Source: JAUQQI01 sp042408785 (lineage in GTDB: Bacteria; Chloroflexota; Dehalococcoidia; JAUQQI01). From it: a DNA stretch of 20,117 bases. The stretch spans positions 1-20,117 of the forward strand of contig JBHOQU010000131.1 of assembly GCA_042408785.1 (NCBI GenBank), written 5' to 3'. Positions within the stretch are counted from its first letter, which is position 1; every line of letters starts with the position of its first letter. The translations under genes and the position numbers were made by a program. Of this stretch, positions 7,039 through 14,581 are shown in pieces. The notes under the pieces are model-generated. The model was not told the origin of the DNA, did no database searches, and was given only the letters and a program-made list of their open reading frames with translations.

Positions 7039-8643
7039 ATGGGATTTCGGATCGTCGTAAGCGACCCCATTCACCCGACCGGCCTGGACCTTTTGCGGGC
7101 CCAGCCCGACGTGGAAGCGGTCCTCAGGCCGGATGGCACGTCCCTGCCCGAGCTTCTGACCGACGCCGACGCCCTGATCGTCCGGAGTGAGACCAAGGTC
7201 ACCGCCAAGCTCTTAGAAAACGCCCGCCGGCTCGTGGTCATCGGCCGGGCCGGGGTTGGGGTCGACAACATCGACCTCAATGAAGCCACTCGCCGGGGCA
7301 TCGCGGTGGTTAACGCCCCGACGGGCAACATCATCGCCGCCGCCGAGCACACCATCGCCCTGATGTTTGCGGTCGCCCGCCGTATTCCCCAGGCCTTCGA
7401 GTCCCTGAGGCGGGGGGAGTGGCGGCGGAGCGAGTTCACCGGCATCGAACTGCGAAACAAGACCCTGGGCCTTATCGGCCTTGGGCGAGTCGGGACCGAG
7501 GTGGCCCGGCGGGCCATCGGCCTCCAGATGCGGGTTATAGCCTACGACCCCTTCGTCTCTCAGGAGTACGCCGGCCGCCTGGGGGTAAGCCTCACCGACC
7601 TGGAGACCCTCCTTCGGGAGGCCGACATCGTCAGCCTTCACGTGCCCCTCAATGAGCAGACCCGCAACCTCCTCAACCGTCAGCGGATGGAGCTGTTGAA
7701 ACCCGGCGCTATCGTGGTGAATACCGCCCGGGGCGGGGTCATCGACGAGGCCGCCCTCCTGGAGCTCTTAAACGCCGGCCGGCTTGGCGGGGCCGCCCTG
7801 GATGTTTTCGCGGCCGAGCCCCCGCCGGCCGACCACCCCCTGCTTCACCACCCCGGGGTCGTGGCTACCCCCCACCTGGGGGCCTCCACCGTGGAGGCCC
7901 AGGCCGAGGTGGCCCGGGAAGTGGCCGAGGAGGTGCTGGCCGTCCTGCGGGGCCGGCCGGCCCGAAACGCCGTGAACCTTCCGGCCATCCCGGCCGAGGT
8001 GGACCGGGTGATCCGGCCCTACTTCGAGGTGGCTGCCATCCTCGGGCGCATGGCCATTCAGCTCCTCAGCGGCCAGCTTCGGGGGGTCCAGCTCACCTAT
8101 AAGGGGGAGGTGGCCCGCTACGACACCGCGGCCCTCACCGCCGCCGCCTTAGCCGCCCTGCTGGAGCCGGTCTCCGCCGAGCGCGTCACGCCCGTGAATG
8201 CCCGGCTGGTGGCCGAGCGGCGGGGCCTGCGGGTGGTGGAAACCCGGGAGCTGGACGCCGGGGAGTATCCGGGGCTGGTTGTCGTGGAGCTGGAGGCCGC
8301 CGGCGGAAACATCCGCCTCGGCGGAACCTGGATGCGGAACGAGCCCCACATCGTCCTGGTGAACAACTTCTGGGTGGATGTGGTCCCCTCGACCCCCCAT
8401 TACCTGTTCATCGACCACCACGACCGGCCCGGCATGATCGGGGCCGTCGGGACCATCACCGGGCGCCACGACATAAACATCAGCTTCATGGAGGTGGGCC
8501 GCCTGGAACCACGGGGACGGGCCATGATGATCCTGGGCCTGGACAACCCGGTTCCCCCCCACGTTCTCGACGAAATCCGGCGGGTGCCCCACGTTTACAG
8601 CGCCCGGGTCGTCGACCTTGCCCCTCACCCGGCCGCCGACTAA
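7039..8643 (+). CDS. serA: D-3-phosphoglycerate dehydrogenase
   Basis: A 534-residue long-form SerA with the catalytic domain, an intervening domain and a C-terminal ACT domain. The NAD-binding motif is GLGRVG (147-152) with the adenosine-ribose acid after it in YDPF. The catalytic set is R231 (NTARGGVIDE), E260 (FAAEPP) and H279 (TPHLGAST). The ASB-type intervening domain spans about 310-450 and the ACT domain about 455-530 (HHDRPGMIGAVG), which in other SerA proteins binds serine for feedback inhibition. It oxidises 3-phosphoglycerate to 3-phosphohydroxypyruvate, the first step of serine synthesis, and the adjacent aminotransferase would do the second. No phosphoserine phosphatase is seen here. 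The stop overlaps the stop of the convergent GTPase by 4 bases. Confidence 0.95.
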   Translation: MGFRIVVSDPIHPTGLDLLRAQPDVEAVLRPDGTSLPELLTDADALIVRSETKVTAKLLENARRLVVIGRAGVGVDNIDLNEATRRGIAVVNAPTGNIIAAAEHTIALMFAVARRIPQAFESLRRGEWRRSEFTGIELRNKTLGLIGLGRVGTEVARRAIGLQMRVIAYDPFVSQEYAGRLGVSLTDLETLLREADIVSLHVPLNEQTRNLLNRQRMELLKPGAIVVNTARGGVIDEAALLELLNAGRLGGAALDVFAAEPPPADHPLLHHPGVVATPHLGASTVEAQAEVAREVAEEVLAVLRGRPARNAVNLPAIPAEVDRVIRPYFEVAAILGRMAIQLLSGQLRGVQLTYKGEVARYDTAALTAAALAALLEPVSAERVTPVNARLVAERRGLRVVETRELDAGEYPGLVVVELEAAGGNIRLGGTWMRNEPHIVLVNNFWVDVVPSTPHYLFIDHHDRPGMIGAVGTITGRHDINISFMEVGRLEPRGRAMMILGLDNPVPPHVLDEIRRVPHVYSARVVDLAPHPAAD

Positions 8644-9629
8644 ACGTGAAGCTCGACAATATCTTTGTCTTTTAACACATAGGTCCTGGCCACCGGCTGG
8701 CCGTCGAACTCGGCGCTACCCCAGACCCGGGCCAGCTTAAGCCGCTTTACCCAGTCCCGGTGCACCTCCTCGGCCAGGTCGAGGATGGTGCTTCCCTCGG
8801 GCAGAACGAAGGGCTTTTCCAGGTCGGGCTTCTGCCCCGGCGGCTTGGCATAGACCCGAATGATGTGGAGCAGCCGGAAGATGAGCCGCCTGAGCTCCTC
8901 CAAGTTCGTGCCGGCCCGGGCCGAGACGGCCACGGACGTGAGCTTGCGGGCGTAGGAGTCGAGAAGCAAAGACCAGCGGACGTCGGCATCGGCGGCATCC
9001 AGCTTGTTCCCCACCAGGACCGCCGGCCGATAGGCGACGCCGGCTTCATCCCGGGACTCCGCTTCGACCGGGACCGGGCAAATTCGGCGCTTTTCCAGGC
9101 TTACCAGGATGGCTTCGGCCTGGTCGAGCACCTCATCGGCCGAAAGGTCCAGGACGATAAGGAGCCCGTCGGCCGACCGGATCAGGGCGGCTAGGGGCCC
9201 CTCCACCTCGTCCCCCACCGGCGGGGTATCCACCAGCTGGATCTGAATGTCCTCGTAGGCCATCATGGCCGGCTCGGGCTCCCGGGTGGTGAAGGGGTAG
9301 TCGGCCACCTCCAGGGGAGCCCCGGTCAGGGCCGCCACCAGCGCCGACTTCCCGGCATTTGCCGGCCCGATGACCACCACCTGCCCGGCCCCATGCCGCT
9401 CGACGGCAAAGGGGTCGTAGCGGCCCACCTTGCTCCGGCGCTGTCGCTCGGCCTCCTCCTTGAGCTTAGCGATGCGGCGTTTGATGTCGGCCTGCATCTT
9501 CTCCGTCCCCTTGTGCTTGGGGATGGTCGCCAGCATCCGCTCAAGGGCGGCCAGCTTCTCCGGAATGGTTTCGGCCTTGCGGTATTGTTCCTGGGCCTGA
9601 AGAAATTCCGGCGTCAGGTTTGCAGGCAT
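8640..9629 (-). CDS. Obg/DRG-like GTPase with C-terminal TGS domain
   Basis: A 329-residue GTPase. Residues 1-75 are a charged helical N-terminus (EKMQADIKRRIAKLKEEAER). G1 is GPANAGKS (88-95), the G2 region is YPFTTREP (111-118), G3 is DTPPV (134-138), G4 is NKLD (208-211) and G5 is SAR (236-238). A TGS domain (about 271-329, FVLPEGSTILDLAEEVH ... KDKDIVELHV) ends the protein, as in DRG proteins. G3 is odd: the usual DxPG glycine is proline, which may change catalysis. The family is linked to ribosomes or translation; the role here is inferred. The frame is open far upstream, but the helical start at ATG 9629 fits the family and the longer frame lies opposite the ThDP enzyme. No clear ribosome binding site precedes it. 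Confidence 0.85.
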   Translation of the reverse strand: MPANLTPEFLQAQEQYRKAETIPEKLAALERMLATIPKHKGTEKMQADIKRRIAKLKEEAERQRRSKVGRYDPFAVERHGAGQVVVIGPANAGKSALVAALTGAPLEVADYPFTTREPEPAMMAYEDIQIQLVDTPPVGDEVEGPLAALIRSADGLLIVLDLSADEVLDQAEAILVSLEKRRICPVPVEAESRDEAGVAYRPAVLVGNKLDAADADVRWSLLLDSYARKLTSVAVSARAGTNLEELRRLIFRLLHIIRVYAKPPGQKPDLEKPFVLPEGSTILDLAEEVHRDWVKRLKLARVWGSAEFDGQPVARTYVLKDKDIVELHV

Positions 9630-9640
9630 GGCGGTCGTTC

Positions 9641-9653
9641 GCACAAAGTGTGC
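9641..9653. promoter_or_regulatory. GCACA-AAG-TGTGC inverted repeat in a divergent region
   Basis: A perfect 5-bp inverted repeat with a 3-base centre lies 12 bases before the GTPase ATG and about 55 bases before the ThDP-enzyme TTG. It resembles the GCACA-TT-TGTGC palindrome in the promoter at 14521-14549. It may be an operator for one or both divergent genes, but two copies with different spacing are weak evidence. Confidence 0.35.
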
Positions 9654-9660
9654 CCTCTGG

Positions 9661-9680
9661 CCTAATATTAATGATAAAGC
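9661..9680. promoter_or_regulatory. AT-rich divergent promoter region
   Basis: The stretch TAATATTAATGATAAA (9663-9678) stands out in this GC-rich window. It offers -10-like hexamers on both strands: TAATAT (9663-9668, plus) for the ThDP enzyme, and TAATAT (9670-9665) or TATCAT (9676-9671) on the minus strand for the GTPase. No convincing -35 is seen for either direction, so exact promoters are not assigned. Confidence 0.45.
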
Positions 9681-9707
9681 CCGCACCCTGCCGCGGAGGA
9701 GGCAACC

Positions 9708-11336
9708 TTGGACGGCAAAACTGCCATCGCCCGCATCCTTAAGGCCGAGGGCACCGAGTATCTGTTCTGTTACCCCCACAACCCCATCATCGACGTCTGC
9801 GCCGCCCACGACATCCGGCCCATCGTGACCCGAACGGAGCGGGTGCTCATCAACATGGCCGACGGCTACAGCCGGATCAGTTCGGGGCGAAAGATCGGGG
9901 TGGCCGCCATGCAGCACGGGCCGGGCGTGGAAAACGCCTTTGCCGGGGTGGCCCAGGCCTACGGGGACAACTCCCCAATCCTGGTCCTGCCTGGAACCTA
10001 CGAGCGCCGTGCCCTCGGGGCGCCCCCGAACTTCCAGGCAGTCCACAACTACCGGTCCGTCACCAAGTGGGTGGCCCAGGTGCCTTTCGCCGACCGGATC
10101 CCCCAGCTCATGCGCCGGGCCTTTGCCCTGCTCCGGTCGGGCCGGCCGGGCCCGGTGATGCTGGAGGTGCCTGTCGACGTCATGGATGAGCCCATCAGCG
10201 GCGAGCTCGACTACCGGCCCTTCCGGGTCTCCCGGCCGCAGGGCGACCCCCGGGACGTGGAGGAGGCCCTTAACGTCCTCCTCTCGGCCCGGGCGCCGGT
10301 GATCGTCGCCGGGCAGGGGGTCCTCTACGCCGAGGCCTGGGACGAGCTCCGGGAGTTTGCCGAACTGGTGGGGGTCCCGGTTATGACCACCTTGAACGGC
10401 AAGGGGGCGTTCCCCGAGGACCATCCCCTGGCCCTCGGGGCCGGCGGCCGGACCCGTCCCCTGACGGTGGACCACTTTCTCAACAAGGCCGACGTCGTCT
10501 TCGGCGTCGGCACCAGCTTCACCCGGTCGGCCTACATCGTCCCCATCCCGCCGGGCAAGACGCTGGTGCAGATAACCATCGACGAGGGGGACGTGAACAA
10601 AGACTACCCGGTGTCCTACGGGATTATCGGCGACGCCAAGGCCGTGCTTTCGCAGCTTACTGCGCTGGCCCGCGCCCGCCTGGGTGGGCCGCGACCCAGC
10701 GACGCCGTCCGGGAAGAGATAAAGGCCGTCAAGGCCGAGTTTCTCAAGGCCTGGATGCCCCGCCTCACCTCCGACGACACGCCCATCAGCCCTTACCGGG
10801 TGATCTGGGAGCTTATGCGCAACCTGGACCGGCGCCGCACGGTGATAACCCACGACGCCGGCAACCCCCGGGACCAGATGGTGCCCTTCTACGAAACCCT
10901 TATTCCCCACGGCTATATCGGTTGGGGCAAAACCACCCAGCTGGGCACCGGCCTCGGCCTGGCCATGGGGGCAAAGCTGGCCCGGCCCGACCTCCTCTGC
11001 GTGAACGTGATGGGAGATGCCGCCTTCGGAATGGTGGGGATGGACTTTGAGACCGCCGTCCGCTGCCGGATACCCATTCTGACGGTGGTTTTAAACAACA
11101 ACCTGATGGGCGGCTACGAGAGGTACCTGCCCGTGGCCACCACCAGGTACGGGGCCCGGTACCTTTCGGGCAATTATGCCAAGGTGGCCGAGGGCCTGGG
11201 CGGCTACACCGAGCGGGTAGAAAAACCCGACGACCTGGCCCCAGCCATCCGCCGGGCCGTCGCCGAGGTGGAGGCCGGCCGACCGGCCCTCCTGGAAGTG
11301 ATGACCCGAGAAGAACCCGTTTTCCCGGCCGGGTAA
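9708..11336 (+). CDS. Thiamine diphosphate-dependent enzyme, acetolactate synthase-like
   Basis: A 542-residue ThDP enzyme of the AHAS/POX family: an N-terminal PYR domain (about 1-165), a central domain (about 185-330) and a C-terminal PP domain (about 360-540). The catalytic glutamate is E44 in RTERVLINMADGYSR, and QHGPGVENAF matches the family. The metal/diphosphate motif is GDAAFGM (436-442) with LNNN near 462-465; the usual third residue Gly is Ala here. The start is TTG at 9708, 5 bases after GGAGGAGG. Neither an ilvN regulatory subunit nor other branched-chain genes are near, so acetolactate synthesis is not supported by context; decarboxylation or carboligation of another 2-oxo acid is equally possible. 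The MFS exporter gene follows 12 bases later. Confidence 0.85.
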   Translation: MDGKTAIARILKAEGTEYLFCYPHNPIIDVCAAHDIRPIVTRTERVLINMADGYSRISSGRKIGVAAMQHGPGVENAFAGVAQAYGDNSPILVLPGTYERRALGAPPNFQAVHNYRSVTKWVAQVPFADRIPQLMRRAFALLRSGRPGPVMLEVPVDVMDEPISGELDYRPFRVSRPQGDPRDVEEALNVLLSARAPVIVAGQGVLYAEAWDELREFAELVGVPVMTTLNGKGAFPEDHPLALGAGGRTRPLTVDHFLNKADVVFGVGTSFTRSAYIVPIPPGKTLVQITIDEGDVNKDYPVSYGIIGDAKAVLSQLTALARARLGGPRPSDAVREEIKAVKAEFLKAWMPRLTSDDTPISPYRVIWELMRNLDRRRTVITHDAGNPRDQMVPFYETLIPHGYIGWGKTTQLGTGLGLAMGAKLARPDLLCVNVMGDAAFGMVGMDFETAVRCRIPILTVVLNNNLMGGYERYLPVATTRYGARYLSGNYAKVAEGLGGYTERVEKPDDLAPAIRRAVAEVEAGRPALLEVMTREEPVFPAG

Positions 11337-11348
11337 GGAGTCGACCCG

Positions 11349-12761
11349 ATGCGGAAGCTTTCCACCGAAGGGACCGTGCTCTTCACGGCCGCGCTGGGCA
11401 ATTTTGCGGTGATGTCTGCCTTCGGCATCTCTGTGGTCGTGCCGGCCATCACTTCGGAGCTGGGGCTGGACGTCAGCCGGGCCGGCCTCGTCGTCAACGC
11501 CTACTTCCTGGTCCTGACGGCGGTGGTGCTGCTGATGGGCCGGCTGGGCGACCTGGTGGGGTACAGCCGGGTCTACCTGGCTGGCGCCGTTCTGCTGGCC
11601 GGCGCCAGCCTCGGGGCAGCCGCGTCTCGGGACTTCTGGCAGCTGGTCTTCGCCCGGGGAACCCAGGGCCTGGCGGCGGCGATGGTTTACACGGCGGCCC
11701 TGGCCGCCGTCGGCCGGGCCTTCGGGGTCGGCCGCCGGGGTCGGGCCATCGGGATCCTCACTATGGCGGGGGCTCTGGGCTCCCTGGCCACCACCGCCCT
11801 GGCCTCGGCGGTGGCCCCGACCTTCGGGTGGCGGGCGGTCTTTCTCATCCTGGCCCCGGTGGGCCTCCTGGGTCTGGCGGGCCTCCCAACCCTCCGCCGG
11901 TTCGACCCGGCCCCGGCCGGTCGGCGGCCGGACCTTGTGGGAGCCTTCTGGCTTTTACTCGCCTTCGTGTTCTTTACCTTGTCCCTGAACCACTTTCACG
12001 AGGGGCCGGAGACCTTCGTCGACGGCTGGGGCTATCACCTGCCCATGCACCTGGCCACCCTGGCCTGCCTTGGGGTCTTCGTCTGGTGGGAGGGAAGGGC
12101 CCCCGCCCCCCTCATCGACCTCGGCCAGTTCCGGAACCGCCGCTTCTCGGCGGCGGTGGTGGCCAACGGCATCGCCCACTCCACCATGATGGGGTCTTTC
12201 TTTTTGCTCCCCTTTCTGGTGGAAAGGGGCTTCGGCCTGCCGACGGCCCAGACCGGGGTTTTGCTTATGACCCTCTCCGGCTGTAACACGGTGGGAAGCC
12301 TGCTCGGGGGCGTGCTGCTGGACCGGACCCGCTCGGCCCTCCTGGCCCCGGCCGGCATAACCGCCCTAGGCCTGGGGCTCGTGGCCCTTGGACTGCTGGC
12401 CGCTTTCCTCCCCTTCGCCGGCCTGATTCCCGTGGTGGCCGTTCTAGGCCTGGCCATGGGCGGCTATATTACGGTCAACAACACCGCCATTATCGGGGCG
12501 GTTCCGGCCGACCAGCGGGGGTTCGCCTCGGGGATGGAGCAGGTCTCCCGCCACCTCGGCCACTCGGTGGGGGTTGCCCTGGCCGGGGCCGTAATGGGCC
12601 TGTGGGTGCCTGCCGGGGCGACTGGGGCCCCGGCCGAGTACCTGGCGGGTTTTCAGGCCGCGGTCGTGGTCCTCGGGGCCGCCGCCCTGGCCGGGGCCGT
12701 CTTCGCCCTGGCCCACGCCCCCCGCCGCTCCCTTGCCCCCAACCCCCCGGCCGCCGACTAG
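11349..12761 (+). CDS. MFS transporter, DHA2/EmrB-QacA-like exporter
   Basis: A 470-residue protein made mostly of membrane segments (12-14 estimated), the size of the DHA2 drug:proton antiporters. The motif A-like loop GRLGDLVGYSRV (64-75) lies after the second segment. The repeated Gly/Ala-rich helices (GIGILTMAGALGSLATTALA-like region near residues 135-155) and the central polar loop near 225-245 fit 14-segment members. It likely exports a small molecule using the proton gradient. GGAG at 11336-11339 precedes the ATG. It sits 12 bases after the ThDP-enzyme gene, so export of that enzyme's product, or simple co-transcription, is possible. Its stop overlaps that of the convergent phosphodiesterase by 4 bases. 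Confidence 0.82.
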   Translation: MRKLSTEGTVLFTAALGNFAVMSAFGISVVVPAITSELGLDVSRAGLVVNAYFLVLTAVVLLMGRLGDLVGYSRVYLAGAVLLAGASLGAAASRDFWQLVFARGTQGLAAAMVYTAALAAVGRAFGVGRRGRAIGILTMAGALGSLATTALASAVAPTFGWRAVFLILAPVGLLGLAGLPTLRRFDPAPAGRRPDLVGAFWLLLAFVFFTLSLNHFHEGPETFVDGWGYHLPMHLATLACLGVFVWWEGRAPAPLIDLGQFRNRRFSAAVVANGIAHSTMMGSFFLLPFLVERGFGLPTAQTGVLLMTLSGCNTVGSLLGGVLLDRTRSALLAPAGITALGLGLVALGLLAAFLPFAGLIPVVAVLGLAMGGYITVNNTAIIGAVPADQRGFASGMEQVSRHLGHSVGVALAGAVMGLWVPAGATGAPAEYLAGFQAAVVVLGAAALAGAVFALAHAPRRSLAPNPPAAD

Positions 12762-13489
12762 CCGGGGGCAAGCAGGGCGGCCCGAATCCGGGCCGGGTAA
12801 TCGGTGACCAGGCCATCTACCCCCATCGCCGCCAGGGCGGCGGCCAGATCCGGGCCGTTCACCGTCCAGACAAAGACGCCCAGGCCGAGGCTGTGGGCCT
12901 TTTGGATAAAGGGCCCGTCCACCAGGGCCACGTTGGGATGGAGATTGGCCCGGCCGAGGCGGAGGGCAAAGGCGAAGGGGTCGGCGGGGGCGGCCCGGCC
13001 CCAGATGAGGCCGACCCGCGCCCAGGGGGCCAGCAGCTTCAGCCGGCGCATCAGCCGCCAGTCGAAGCTGGCAAACAGCAGACGCCCCCGGGGATAGGCG
13101 GCCACCGCCCTGAGGAGCTCCGGCAAAGCCCCATCGGGAAACGGGGTCTTCAGCTCCAGACAGAGGTCGATAACCCCGGCTGCCCACCCGAGCACCTCCG
13201 CCAAGGTCGGGACCTGGGTGCCGGCAAAGGCCGGGTCGAACCAGGAGCCGGCATCCAGGGCCTTGATCTCGGCCAGCGTCAAGCTCCCGACTTCGCCCCG
13301 GCCGTTGGTCGTCCGGTCCACTGCGGCGTCGTGAATCACCACGAAGTGGCCGTCGGCCGTAAGGCGCACGTCCAGCTCGATGGCATCGGCCCCCTGGGCC
13401 CGGGCCAGCTCGAAGGCCGGGAGGGTGTTTTCGGGGGCCTCCCCCGAGGCCCCACGGTGGGCCACCACCAGCGGTATTTTGCTGACCAC
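12758..13489 (-). CDS. Glycerophosphodiester phosphodiesterase
   Basis: A 243-residue GDPD-family TIM barrel with no signal peptide, so probably cytoplasmic as in UgpQ. The signature residues are all visible: H11 and R12 in VVAHRGASGEAPENT, with E20 in PENT; E38 and D40 in AIELDVRLT; and H53 in VVIHDAAVDRTTNG. It hydrolyses glycerophosphodiesters to glycerol 3-phosphate and an alcohol, with a divalent metal. The start is GTG at 13489, with AGGAAGG 4 bases upstream and the sugar-kinase stop 10 bases away, so both genes form one unit. No ugp-type uptake genes are nearby. It ends GTG-initiated and 4 bases into the convergent MFS stop. Confidence 0.92.
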   Translation of the reverse strand: MVSKIPLVVAHRGASGEAPENTLPAFELARAQGADAIELDVRLTADGHFVVIHDAAVDRTTNGRGEVGSLTLAEIKALDAGSWFDPAFAGTQVPTLAEVLGWAAGVIDLCLELKTPFPDGALPELLRAVAAYPRGRLLFASFDWRLMRRLKLLAPWARVGLIWGRAAPADPFAFALRLGRANLHPNVALVDGPFIQKAHSLGLGVFVWTVNGPDLAAALAAMGVDGLVTDYPARIRAALLAPG

Positions 13490-13499
13490 CGGACCTTCC

Positions 13500-14450
13500 T
13501 CACCTCCCCGGCGGCAAACTGCCCGACATAAAGGCCTCCGCTTCGGCCAGGGTGGGCAACGCTTCGTAGTCGCCGGTGACGGAGACCATCAGGGCACCGC
13601 AGGCGTTGCCCAGCCGGGCGGCCTCCGCAAGGCTTCGGCCCAGGAGGAGCCCGGACACGAAGCCGGCGTCGAAGGCGTCGCCGGCCCCCACGGGGTCCAC
13701 AACCCGCTCCACCGGGAAGGCGGGAACCCGCTCCCGGGAGGCGGCCGTCATCACCAGGGCGCCTTCGGCCCCGAGCTTGACGGCCACAATCTCCACCCCC
13801 GCCCCCAGCAGCGCCTCGGCGGCCGCCTCCGGGGTGGTCTTTTCCAGAAGAAGACACAGCTCCTCGTGACCGCCCAGCACCACATCGGCCCGGCCCATCA
13901 GGGGCACCAGCACCCGGCGGGCCACCTCCAGGGGCCAGAGCTTCAGGCGCAGGTTCGGGTCGAAGGAGACCTTAAGGCCGTAGCGGCGGGCCAGCTCCAG
14001 GGCAGCCTCTACCGCCGCCCGGCAGGACTCCGAAAGGGCTGGGGTGATGCCGGTCAGGTGAAGCCAGCGGGCCCCGGCGAAGTACTCTTCATCCAGGTCG
14101 GCCGGGGAAAGGCGGGAAGCCGCCGACCCCCGGCGGTAGTAGTAAACCCAGGTGCCGCCGGGCCGGCCCAGCTCCTTGAAGAAGACCCCGGTGGGGGCCT
14201 CGGGGTCGAACCTGACCCGGCTGACATCTACCCCCTCGCCCCGCAGCTGGGTATAAATAAACCGGCCGAACTCGTCGTCCCCCAGCCGGCTTATCCAGCC
14301 GGCGGAAAGGCCGAGGCGGACGACCCCGACGGCGAAGTTGGACTCGGCCCCGCCCAAACGCATCTCGAAGCGCCGAGCGTAGCGGAGGGGCCCGGCTTCC
14401 AGCGGGGCGAAAAGGACCATCGTCTCCCCGAGGGTGATTACGTCGGGCAC
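13500..14450 (-). CDS. kdgK: PfkB-family sugar kinase, likely 2-keto-3-deoxygluconate kinase
   Basis: A 316-residue ribokinase-fold kinase. MPDVITLGETMVLFAP at the N-terminus, the GGAESNFA motif (33-40), the tyrosine-arginine cluster YYYRRGSAAS (103-112), DPNLRLKLW (164-172) and the catalytic GAGDAFDAGF (255-264, base D258) closely follow KDG kinases. The reaction would be ATP plus 2-keto-3-deoxygluconate to KDPG; 2-keto-3-deoxygalactonate or fructose kinases are alternatives, and no KDPG aldolase is in view. I chose GTG at 14450 over the longer TTG at 14489 because that TTG is part of a TTGACA -35 box. The mRNA would begin at or within a few bases of the GTG, so it should be leaderless. The phosphodiesterase follows in the same operon. 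Confidence 0.82.
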   Translation of the reverse strand: MPDVITLGETMVLFAPLEAGPLRYARRFEMRLGGAESNFAVGVVRLGLSAGWISRLGDDEFGRFIYTQLRGEGVDVSRVRFDPEAPTGVFFKELGRPGGTWVYYYRRGSAASRLSPADLDEEYFAGARWLHLTGITPALSESCRAAVEAALELARRYGLKVSFDPNLRLKLWPLEVARRVLVPLMGRADVVLGGHEELCLLLEKTTPEAAAEALLGAGVEIVAVKLGAEGALVMTAASRERVPAFPVERVVDPVGAGDAFDAGFVSGLLLGRSLAEAARLGNACGALMVSVTGDYEALPTLAEAEAFMSGSLPPGR

Positions 14451-14459
14451 GGCAAACCG

Positions 14460-14489
14460 ACCATACCCCGCCGACCCGGGAGCTGTCAA
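14460..14489 (-). promoter_or_regulatory. Promoter of the sugar kinase-phosphodiesterase operon (leaderless)
   Basis: On the minus strand TTGACA (14489-14484) is followed after 18 bases by TATGGT (14465-14460). The expected transcription start, about 7 bases further (near 14453), is only a few bases from the GTG at 14450, so there is no room for a ribosome binding site. The full -35 consensus makes this one of the best promoters in the window. Confidence 0.7.
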
Positions 14490-14520
14490 GCCCCAGCAGA
14501 AGGACCGGTGGATAACCTCC

Positions 14521-14549
14521 TTTACCTAGGCGCACATTTGTGCTACTAT
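14521..14549 (+). promoter_or_regulatory. Promoter of the zinc-ribbon gene with central palindrome
   Basis: TTTACC (14521-14526), 17 bases, then TACTAT (14544-14549). The spacer is filled by the palindrome GCACA-TT-TGTGC (14532-14543), a typical repressor site position between -35 and -10. Transcription would start near 14556, and GGGAGG follows at 14571-14576 for the ATG at 14582. Confidence 0.55.
14532..14543. promoter_or_regulatory. GCACA-TT-TGTGC palindrome, likely operator
   Basis: A perfect 5-bp inverted repeat with a 2-base centre lying wholly between the -35 and -10 boxes. A bound protein there would block RNA polymerase. The gene it controls encodes a possible DNA-binding zinc ribbon, so autoregulation is conceivable. 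A similar repeat is at 9641-9653. Confidence 0.5.
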
Positions 14550-14581
14550 TTGGGGCGAGAAAGGCCGGATGGGAGGATCTG

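Noticed and set aside
9630..10910. Upstream extension of the GTPase frame across the ThDP-enzyme gene
   Set aside because: The frame stays open by chance opposite a real gene; the GTPase family begins near ATG 9629.
12602..13531. Long plus-strand frame opposite the phosphodiesterase
   Set aside because: The minus strand carries all GDPD catalytic motifs, while this translation is low-complexity Gly/Pro/Arg.
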